Shown in pieces: positions 57,587-64,000 of a stretch of 64,000 nt of DNA. Source of the DNA: an uncultured Methanobrevibacter sp. (lineage in GTDB: Archaea; Methanobacteriota; Methanobacteria; Methanobacteriales; Methanobacteriaceae); the NCBI GenBank assembly GCA_902785855.1, contig CADAAJ010000003.1:46691-110690 (forward strand), in the 5' to 3' direction. The notes below the pieces were generated by a model. The model did no database searches. It was given only the letters and a program-made list of their open reading frames with translations, and had not been told where the DNA came from. The position numbers and the translations under genes are program-made. The stretch's first letter is position 1; each line of letters begins with the position of its first letter.

Positions 57587-58159
57587 ATGACTAATGCAAA
57601 CGACATTGAGAAAAATAAAAAATCTCGCAATAATCTGGATTCTACCGATACTCATATAGAAATTAGAGGTAGGTATGATGACCCTTTAGGCGAGATTGAT
57701 GAAGAAGATATCCTTGATGTGATGGGTTGTAAGACTAGAAGAGATATTATAAATCTTTTAAGGCAAGAACCGATGTTTGTTAGTGAAATATCCAATGAAT
57801 TGGATATTGGTCAAAAAGCTATTATAGCTCATTTACGTGCTATGGAAGATATAGGTATTTTAAATTCTTCTTATAAAAAGATTTTAAGGGGACGTCCTCG
57901 TAAATACTATGATTTACAAAATGAAGTTAACATCCATATTACAATTAACAGAAATACATTTGATGTTAATTTTTCAGATGATATATTAAATACATTACAA
58001 CTTCCATCAGGGGATGAATGGTCCAAATTATTAGATATTGAAAAAAGAATAGATGCAGGTCAGCTTGAAGCAATCGAAGAGTTGAAAAACCAAATTCGTT
58101 TATATGGTAATTTAAAAGAAAGGGCTGAATATATTCTTGAAAGGACCATGAACAGATAA
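57587..58159 (+). CDS. HSR1-like winged-helix heat-shock regulator
   Basis: A 190-residue DNA-binding protein. Residues about 50-110 form an ArsR-like winged helix (MGCKTRRDIINLLRQEPMFVSEISNELDIGQKAIIAHLRAMEDIGIL, then the wing YKKILRGRPRKYYDL). The rest is a dimerisation-type helical tail. Divergence from grpE-dnaK-dnaJ and the TAAC-N5-GTTA boxes upstream point to the archaeal heat-shock repressor family typified by HSR1 of Archaeoglobus. It probably represses the chaperone genes and itself at normal temperature. The ATG lies about 26 bases after the TATA box with no ribosome-binding site, so the transcript looks leaderless. Confidence 0.83.
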   Translation: MTNANDIEKNKKSRNNLDSTDTHIEIRGRYDDPLGEIDEEDILDVMGCKTRRDIINLLRQEPMFVSEISNELDIGQKAIIAHLRAMEDIGILNSSYKKILRGRPRKYYDLQNEVNIHITINRNTFDVNFSDDILNTLQLPSGDEWSKLLDIEKRIDAGQLEAIEELKNQIRLYGNLKERAEYILERTMNR

Positions 58160-58166
58160 TTTGTTT

Positions 58167-58196
58167 AGTTTGAATTTAATTTCAAACTTTTTTTTT
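58167..58196. terminator. Hairpin plus T-run between the regulator and hypF
   Basis: AGTTTGAA (58167-58174) pairs with TTCAAACT (58181-58188) around a 6-base loop, followed by nine T. It lies between convergent genes and probably ends the regulator transcript. Confidence 0.6.
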
Positions 58197-60435
58197 ACTT
58201 TTTTTTAGCAACAATACTTTGTCCAAGTGAAACAGATCCGTCTCCGGCACAGGTATTGGTGTGCTGTATAAATTTATATCCGCTATTTTCAATATAATTT
58301 TTAACATGTTCTGTTATAGCTTCATTGTAAAATACTCCGCCGGTAGCTCCTACAACATCAATATTTTTTTTACTTGCTGATTGAACGGCAAGTTCACTTA
58401 ATCCATTTGCTACTGCTTTTTGACCTGCTGATGCAACATCACAAGCTTTTTCACCACTTTGATATAATCTGACAACTTCTTTTAGAATTTCAGTAGTGTT
58501 TAGCTGATTTTTTTCTATTATCACAGGAATTTCCAATTCTTTAGTTGCATAATATGCTGCAGATTCAAGTTTCATGGAACATTCTCCTTCATATGTTCGT
58601 TCGTGACATATTTCTAAAGCAACAGCCATTGAATCAAGAACTCTTCCGGTACTTGTTGTTTTTCCAACATTTATCCCGGATTCAAGTTGTTTGAAAATAT
58701 TTTTAATTTCAATAGCTCCATATTTGAAATAATCAGAATAATATTTAATTAAATCTTCATCTTTCAATATACTTGCAAGCATTCTTGCAGGATATCTAGT
58801 TGCAACATCTCCTCCGGGCATCAGATGACTTTCAAGATGTCCCATTCGTTTAAATGAATTAACATTAGTATAGAGAATTTCTCCTCCCCAACTTGTCCCG
58901 TCACTACCATAACCAACTCCATCGCAGGCAATAACAATAGCTTCATCAATACTGTGGTCATTTAAAAGAGCTACACTATGTGCATGATGGTGCTGCACAG
59001 GCATAACTTCAGCATCATATTTTTCACCTAATTCATGAGCCAGTCGTGTTGTAAAAAAGTGAGGATGCATATCACATGCAATAATATCAAATTCATTGAT
59101 TTTTGTTATTCGCTCAAGATTTTTAATAGCACTTTTTAAAAATTCCAATGTTTTTGGTTTGTTTGTATTTCCAATATGCTGTGAAGGATATACTTTATCA
59201 TCTCTGGCAATGGAAAATGTTACGTCAAGTTCAGGACCTAATGCAAGAACATCCAAATCATTAACTTCATAATTAATTGTATATGCTTCAGGAGTATATC
59301 CTCTTGACCTTCGAATGAATGATAATTCATCATTTCTGAATCTGATTACAGAGTCATCACATCTGTTTAGGATTTTACGATTATGTATTAGGGAATAATC
59401 ATTAACTCCGGTGATTATCTCATTATTTTCAATCATCATTGGTTCTCCGGGAATATTTGCTGATGTCATAACAAATGTATCAATGTCAGATTCATCAAAT
59501 AATAAATAATGCATTGGGGAGTAGGGAAGCATTACACCAATGTTGTGAAGTCCGGGAGATAGACTTTCCGGAAATTTGTAATTGTTATTTTTCTTTAAGA
59601 TAACGATTGGCCTTTTATTAGAGGTAATTGTTTTTATTTCATTTTCAGACAATTGAGCATAATTTTTAACACTTTTTAAATCTTTGCTCATTACTGCAAA
59701 TGCCTGATTTGGTCTGTTTAGTCTTTTTCTTAATTCTTTTATTGCTTTATCGTTATATGCATCAACAACTAAATGTGTTCCTCCAATTCCTTTAATTGCC
59801 AATATTTTCCCTGTTTTTAATATGTCTGCACCATATTTGATTGGATTTTTTTCATTAAGATTCTTATCTTCTTTATATATTGCCATTTGGGGTCCACATT
59901 CACTGCAACAGATTGCCTCTCCATGATAGCGTCTGTTAAGTGGTTCTTTGTATTCTTCAAGACACTCATCACATAATGGAAATTCATCCATGGATGTACG
60001 AATTCTGTCATATGGGACACTTTCAATAACAGTAAATCTTGGTCCGCAGTCGGTACATGCATTAAATGGATATTTATATCTTCTGTCATTAGGATTTCTA
60101 ATTTCACTAAGACAACTATCACAAATTGCAATATCTGGTGGTATTACACTAACTCCAGAGTATGAATCACCACTTTCAATAATTTCAAAATCAGTATAAT
60201 TTTCAACAGTAATTTCTTCTACTTCCATAGAATCGATTTTAGCTATTGGTGGTAATTCATTTGGAAGTCTTTTCACAAAATCTTCTGTATTTTTGCCTTC
60301 AACAATGATTTCAACTATATTTCCAAGGTTTCTAACATATCCGTTGAGTTTTAATTCACTAGCTATTCGGTAAACATATGGCCTGAAGCCAACACCCTGA
60401 ACTATTCCTTGTGTTAAAATCTTTAAAGCTTTCAT
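58195..60435 (-). CDS. hypF: Carbamoyltransferase HypF
   Basis: A 746-residue maturation protein for [NiFe] hydrogenases. In order: an acylphosphatase domain (GIVQGVGFRPYVYRIASEL, residues 9-27), two zinc fingers (CDSCLSEIRNP...CTDCG and CDECLEEYKEP...CSECG, about 105-180), a YrdC-like domain (about 195-380) and a Kae1-like domain with the metal motif VQHHHAHSVALL and ACDGVGYGSDGTSWGGE. With HypE it turns carbamoyl phosphate into the thiocyanate that becomes the Fe-bound CN ligand. It would serve the F420 hydrogenase and other hydrogenases here. It is divergent from larB. No hypE is adjacent, although a HypE-superfamily protein lies at 6.7 kb. Confidence 0.95.
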   Translation of the reverse strand: MKALKILTQGIVQGVGFRPYVYRIASELKLNGYVRNLGNIVEIIVEGKNTEDFVKRLPNELPPIAKIDSMEVEEITVENYTDFEIIESGDSYSGVSVIPPDIAICDSCLSEIRNPNDRRYKYPFNACTDCGPRFTVIESVPYDRIRTSMDEFPLCDECLEEYKEPLNRRYHGEAICCSECGPQMAIYKEDKNLNEKNPIKYGADILKTGKILAIKGIGGTHLVVDAYNDKAIKELRKRLNRPNQAFAVMSKDLKSVKNYAQLSENEIKTITSNKRPIVILKKNNNYKFPESLSPGLHNIGVMLPYSPMHYLLFDESDIDTFVMTSANIPGEPMMIENNEIITGVNDYSLIHNRKILNRCDDSVIRFRNDELSFIRRSRGYTPEAYTINYEVNDLDVLALGPELDVTFSIARDDKVYPSQHIGNTNKPKTLEFLKSAIKNLERITKINEFDIIACDMHPHFFTTRLAHELGEKYDAEVMPVQHHHAHSVALLNDHSIDEAIVIACDGVGYGSDGTSWGGEILYTNVNSFKRMGHLESHLMPGGDVATRYPARMLASILKDEDLIKYYSDYFKYGAIEIKNIFKQLESGINVGKTTSTGRVLDSMAVALEICHERTYEGECSMKLESAAYYATKELEIPVIIEKNQLNTTEILKEVVRLYQSGEKACDVASAGQKAVANGLSELAVQSASKKNIDVVGATGGVFYNEAITEHVKNYIENSGYKFIQHTNTCAGDGSVSLGQSIVAKKK

Positions 60436-60490
60436 TAAATTATAATATTGTAAGTTAAATTTTATATAATTTTATCTTAAATATTATATT

Positions 60491-61223
60491 ATGAAAGATA
60501 TTCTTGAAAAATTAGTTAATGTTAAAATCAGATAATATTTTGGAATTTGATGAGATTGCAAAATTTGATATTAAAAGAAATGAAAGAACAGGTTTTCCAG
60601 AAGCAGTATTTTCGCCAAGTAAAGATTATGAAGATTTAATTTCAATTATAAAAAATTATCTTGAAAAATCAGATAAAAATTTAATTATTACAAAACTCTC
60701 GCAAGAAAGATATGATAAAATTTTAAATGATTTAGGTGAAAATTCATTTATCTTTGATTATAATAAAAGAGCTCAAATATTAATTATTAGAAAAGAAATT
60801 AATAAAAAATCTCCAATAGCTAAAATTGGAATAATCACGGCCGGAACCTCTGATATTAATATTGCTGAGGAAGCAAAAGTAATTGTTGAGGAAGGAGGAT
60901 GTGAGGCTATAACATCATATGATATTGGAGTAGCAGGAATTCACAGATTATTCCCACAAATTGCTTATATGGTTCGTGAAGGAGTTAAAGTATTTATTGT
61001 CTGTGCAGGAATGGAAGGAGCCCTCCCTTCAGTTGTTGCTGGTCTTGTTGATGTGCCGGTAATTGCTGTTCCAACATCTGTTGGTTATGGTGTTGGTGAA
61101 GGTGGAAGAGTAGCTTTAGATGCAATGCTTCAATCATGTGCACCAGGTATTGCTGTTGTAAATATTGACAATGGATTTGGAGCAGGTGTTTTTGCTTTAA
61201 CAATTTTAAATGTGATTAAATGA
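60491..61223 (+). pseudogene. larB: LarB-like nickel-pincer cofactor gene with N-terminal frame break
   Basis: The main frame from 60519 gives 234 residues with the LarB core: [48 protein letters not shown] and [20 protein letters not shown], a PurE-like fold. LarB carboxylates and hydrolyses nicotinic acid adenine dinucleotide to start the nickel-pincer nucleotide. The usual family N-terminus is found in another frame: ATG 60491 reads [10 protein letters not shown] and then stops at 60533-60535. Joining the two still leaves about 10 residues missing, so I infer an out-of-frame deletion near 60520. The protein from ATG 60519 ([10 protein letters not shown]) may still be made and keeps the catalytic core. 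No larA, larC or larE is in the window. Confidence 0.7.
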
Positions 61224-61777
61224 AATATGAAACATTTAATCCTAAAAGACATGATATTTTAAAAGTTGCATCCTTAATTTATGATGTTGATTTTCGAACT
61301 TTTGACTTATTTTTTAGAGATAAAAATAAAGCTGTTAAAGCAATTTCAAAAAGTATTGCTGATGAAGATTTGGACACATTTAAGGTAATTTTGGATGATG
61401 AAAATAATATTATTGGTATTTTAATATATTATATTTCAAAATTTCCTAAAAAATTTTATATTAAATCATTTAGACTATTTTTAATTGATTTATTAGATTA
61501 TTTTGTATTGTGCGATGTTGGTGAAGGAGATTTATACATTGCTGATGTTGCAATTGATGAATCTATGAGAGGTCAGGGTTTAGGAAGAAAAGTATTGGAA
61601 GATGTTATAAATCATGCTAAATCTAGAAAATTAAATAGAGTTATTCTGGATGCTGATTTTAGAAATATAAAAGCAAAAAATCTTTATGAAAAAATAGGAT
61701 TTAAAGAATTCAATAAAAAAAGAGTTAAAATTGGAAAATTTGAAAGGGGGATGTATAATATGGAATTAAAATTATAG
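61220..61777 (+). CDS. GNAT family N-acetyltransferase
   Basis: A 185-residue protein. The acetyl-CoA binding motif A is [25 protein letters not shown] (about 115-139), with [26 protein letters not shown] as motif B. The N-terminal 100 residues are more divergent. The transferred acyl group and acceptor (small molecule, peptide or ribosomal protein) are not identifiable. The ATG overlaps the larB stop by four bases, so the two are probably co-translated. This pairing has no known pathway meaning. Confidence 0.85.
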   Translation: MKYETFNPKRHDILKVASLIYDVDFRTFDLFFRDKNKAVKAISKSIADEDLDTFKVILDDENNIIGILIYYISKFPKKFYIKSFRLFLIDLLDYFVLCDVGEGDLYIADVAIDESMRGQGLGRKVLEDVINHAKSRKLNRVILDADFRNIKAKNLYEKIGFKEFNKKRVKIGKFERGMYNMELKL

Positions 61778-61782
61778 AAATT

Positions 61783-62271
61783 TTAATCCATCTTATTTTG
61801 TTTAAAGTCATGAACTATTGTATCCTGTATGAATTTTGCATTTTTATCATAATCTTTAAACTCATTCATCCTAAGTTCAATAGTTCTATTGTCTTTTTCA
61901 AAATATGATCCAAATACTTTTACATCTTTATCTAAATGAGTATAATGGATATTATGCACATCTCCATTATGTTCTACTTTATCAATTTGTATTTTTGGAT
62001 CGTTTTTTAAAAGTACATATCTTTGATTAAATTGATCTTTTGAACTGGTATCAGTTGAAATCTTGATAAAAATGGTTTCATTTTGATTATTCATTAATGT
62101 AGTATTTGTTGGATTGCTTAAAAACAACTTAAATCCATCTGGAATAGTTATAGTCATTTCATTACAAACTGTAACAGCTTGTCCAACTGTGTCTGAGGTA
62201 TCAACAATCATTCCTATTCCTAAAGCTCCTACTAGAAATATAATAATAATTCCCATCCAGCGTCTATCCAT
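61783..62271 (-). CDS. Hypothetical membrane-anchored protein
   Basis: I do not recognise this 162-residue protein. Residues 5-25 form a signal-anchor helix (WMGIIIIFLVGALGIGMIV) after MDRR. The outside part begins with AVTVCNEMTITIPDGFKLFL and is rich in N, T, D and K, with predicted beta-strands; the IPDGF pattern resembles DUF4367-like or other small exported domains. The ATG lies inside the last 8 bases of the ABC ATPase gene, so it is part of the exporter operon and may act at the envelope. Confidence 0.6.
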   Translation of the reverse strand: MDRRWMGIIIIFLVGALGIGMIVDTSDTVGQAVTVCNEMTITIPDGFKLFLSNPTNTTLMNNQNETIFIKISTDTSSKDQFNQRYVLLKNDPKIQIDKVEHNGDVHNIHYTHLDKDVKVFGSYFEKDNRTIELRMNEFKDYDKNAKFIQDTIVHDFKQNKMD

Positions 62272-63118
62272 ATTTTCGCCTCAATCTCTTTTTAATTTTT
62301 CTTTCTTTTCTTATTTTACTATAATTAGCATCTTCTATATATGCATTACATACTTCCTCAGCAGGACCTTCCATGACTAATTTACCATCATCAATCCAAA
62401 TACATCTGTCACAGATTCTTTTAACTTGTCTGATGGAATGTGAAACCAATATAACTGTTACTCCTTCAGCCATCATTTCATTGATTTTTTTACCACTTTT
62501 TTTTCTGAATTTAATATCTCCGACAGATAATATTTCATCAATAATCAATATGTCAGGTTCGATAAGTGTAGCAATTGAAAACCCTAATTTTGCCTTCATA
62601 CCTTTGGAATAATTTTTTATCGGAACATCAATATATTCTCCAAGTTCGGAGTATTCGATAATTTCATCAATTTTACTATCTAAATATTTTTTATCCATAC
62701 TTAAAAAAGCACCATTTAGGTAAATATTGTCTCTTCCAGTATAATTTTTATCAAAACCGGCACTTAACTCTAAAAGTGGAGCAATTTTACCGTTTATCTT
62801 AACTTCACCTTCACTAGGTTCATAAATACCGGATATAATTTTTAATAGAGTACTTTTTCCAGCCCCATTAAATCCAAGAATACCTAATTTTTCTCCTCTT
62901 TTCACTTCAAAGTTAATATTATCGAGAACTCTTACTTTTCTACTTTTACGTTTGTCTCTTTTGATAGTTCGTATTATATACTCTTTTAATGAGTCTATTT
63001 TATCTTTTGAATATTTGAAATCCATTGATAAATTAGTTACACGAATTGCAACATTATCGTCTATAGTAGGTGTTTTATTTTTATTTGGTTTTTTACTAAA
63101 TTTATCTTTGAAACTCAT
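62264..63118 (-). CDS. Polysaccharide/teichoic-acid type ABC exporter ATP-binding protein
   Basis: A 284-residue ABC ATPase. It has Walker A LGFNGAGKST, a Q-loop region, signature YSKGMKAKLGFSIA, Walker B PDILIIDEIL and the switch histidine in VILVSHSI. The N-terminal extension (residues 1-60) and the long linker before Walker A resemble TagH/Wzt/RfbB proteins that energise export of lipid-linked polysaccharides. The Wzt-type C-terminal carbohydrate-binding domain is absent. It follows the permease gene by 8 bases. Together they should export a surface glycan, which fits the pseudomurein envelope, but the substrate is unknown. Confidence 0.9.
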   Translation of the reverse strand: MSFKDKFSKKPNKNKTPTIDDNVAIRVTNLSMDFKYSKDKIDSLKEYIIRTIKRDKRKSRKVRVLDNINFEVKRGEKLGILGFNGAGKSTLLKIISGIYEPSEGEVKINGKIAPLLELSAGFDKNYTGRDNIYLNGAFLSMDKKYLDSKIDEIIEYSELGEYIDVPIKNYSKGMKAKLGFSIATLIEPDILIIDEILSVGDIKFRKKSGKKINEMMAEGVTVILVSHSIRQVKRICDRCIWIDDGKLVMEGPAEEVCNAYIEDANYSKIRKERKIKKRLRRKYG

Positions 63119-63126
63119 TTTAACAC

Positions 63127-63886
63127 CTATAATTCTAAAGTTAATCTTTTACTATAAATATTGAATAATAAGATTCCAATTCCTAATGTTGTAAAAGCAA
63201 ATGCTCCTAAATATAATACTGTGGACATACTTGGAACTACTCCATAAACACATTGTCTAAAACATGTCATTGCACAGTAAACTGGATTTAGTGAAAATAT
63301 TAATTGGAATCTTGTTGGTACGATTTCCATTGGATAGAATAATGCTGATGCATATAATAATACTAATAAAAATACACTGTATAGGTATCCGATATCTGTA
63401 AAGTAAGTATTACAAACAGCTAAAATTAATCCAACACCAAAGATCAATACAATTAATAATGAAATTGGTAATAATGTGTAGATTAATGTAAAGTGGAAAG
63501 GCTGTAATAATCATAACTCCAAATAATATAGCAAATGATATTAAAAAGTTAACAAATTCATAAGAAATTGAACTTACAGGAAACATTGCTCGAGGTACAT
63601 AAATCTTTTTTAACAATCGAGCATTCTTTCTAATGGAATTCATTGATCCTTTGGTTCCATGACTAAAAAATTCAAATACAAGTCTTCCAGATAAGTAATA
63701 AACAGGATAATTTGAAACATTTTTCCCAAATAACATTGAAAACACTGCTGTAAAAATTAACATTGTTAGTAATGGATTAATAAAACTCCAAAGGATTCCT
63801 AAAATTGAATCTTTATATTTGGCAGTTAAATTATTTTTAACTAATTGTTTTAATAGAAATCTTTTTTCTGCGAATGTATCAAACAT
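63127..63886 (-). pseudogene. Polysaccharide ABC exporter permease, frameshifted
   Basis: Two frames together make one ABC-2 type permease of about 255 residues. The first, from ATG 63886, has MFDTFAEKRFLLKQLVKNNLTAKYKDS and ILGILWSFINPLLTMLIFTAVFSMLFG, and continues to about FGVMIITAFP. The second frame carries the end from TLIYTLLPISLLIVLIFGVGLILA to LFNIYSKRLTLEL. The break lies at TTTCC near 63494-63500. An original TTTCCTTTCC reduced to one TTTCC (loss of 5 bases) would explain it and would restore A-F-P-F-H-F-T. A one-base insertion or two-base loss is also possible. The region is not a homopolymer. As written, the gene gives a truncated permease; its partner ATPase is intact. Confidence 0.75.
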
Positions 63887-63951
63887 GTTTATAACCAATT
63901 ATTTTTTTTGAATTAAAATAAATTTTTATTGTTATTATTTAATAAATTTAA

Positions 63952-64000
63952 TTATTTTCTCCTTCTTTTAAATTCATCAAATAATTCATCAATTTCAACA
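63952..64000 (-). CDS. C-terminal end of an unknown gene, continues past the right edge
   Basis: A minus-strand frame enters from the edge and ends at TAA 63952-63954, giving VEIDELFDEFKRRRK. Only 15 residues are visible, so the product cannot be named. It lies 65 bases upstream of the exporter permease on the same strand and could belong to the same operon. Confidence 0.35.
   Translation of the reverse strand, partial: VEIDELFDEFKRRRK

Overview
The window is AT-rich archaeal DNA from a hydrogenotrophic methanogen, most likely Methanobrevibacter (M. smithii group or a close relative). The main evidence is the F420-reducing hydrogenase operon frhADGB, the coenzyme F430 gene cfbD, and archaeal informational genes (PCNA, Gins51, L44e, S27e, aIF2-alpha, Nop10, TruD, archaeal RNase P RNA). 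Very large adhesin-like proteins, of the kind typical of gut Methanobrevibacter, support the genus. Genes are tightly packed. Many starts follow a GGTG-type ribosome-binding site about 5 bases upstream; others look leaderless, with a TATA box about 25 bases before the start codon.

Layout. 1-5 kb: the end of an adhesin-like gene, cbiE, a phosphoesterase, a YchF-type GTPase and small conserved proteins. 5-8.6 kb: cfbD-hisH-AIR-synthase-like gene, then a pilin-like membrane protein. 8.6-12.9 kb: tRNA-Arg, truD, a zinc-ribbon membrane protein, the phosphomevalonate dehydratase small subunit, an amidohydrolase and a ferredoxin-nitroreductase. 13-17.7 kb: a copper-type P-ATPase with a palindrome upstream, a membrane protein and purB. 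18-19.5 kb: an XRE regulator, a CPBP protease and a small membrane protein. 19.5-25.9 kb: a tightly coupled trpEGDCFBA operon behind TRP-box-like repeats, with trpE broken by an out-of-frame deletion. 26-31.3 kb: the conserved archaeal replication/translation cluster ending with EndoQ. 31.3-31.5 kb: two tRNA-Arg genes. 32-35.8 kb: frhADGB. 36-39.7 kb: map, two coiled-coil membrane proteins, initiator tRNA-Met immediately followed by RNase P RNA, and dus. 39.7-53.4 kb: a cell-surface block (DUF1002 protein, an exported CobN-like chelatase homologue, two giant beta-helix adhesins). 53.6-58.2 kb: dnaJ, dnaK and grpE, divergent from an HSR1-like regulator with matching operator boxes. 58.2-64 kb: hypF, a damaged larB, a GNAT gene, and a polysaccharide-type ABC exporter whose permease is frameshifted.

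The points most worth attention are: three genes disrupted by small indels (trpE, larB, permease); two large exported surface proteins whose ribosome-binding site points at a non-standard start codon (ACG and ATT); the predicted extracytoplasmic, membrane-anchored CobN homologue; the heat-shock boxes TAAC-N5-GTTA; and the GTACATTTTAT repeats before trpE. No CRISPR array, insertion sequence, prophage or clear defence system was seen. I found no wholly new system; the best candidate for unexplained biology is the DUF1002/CobN-like/adhesin surface block.
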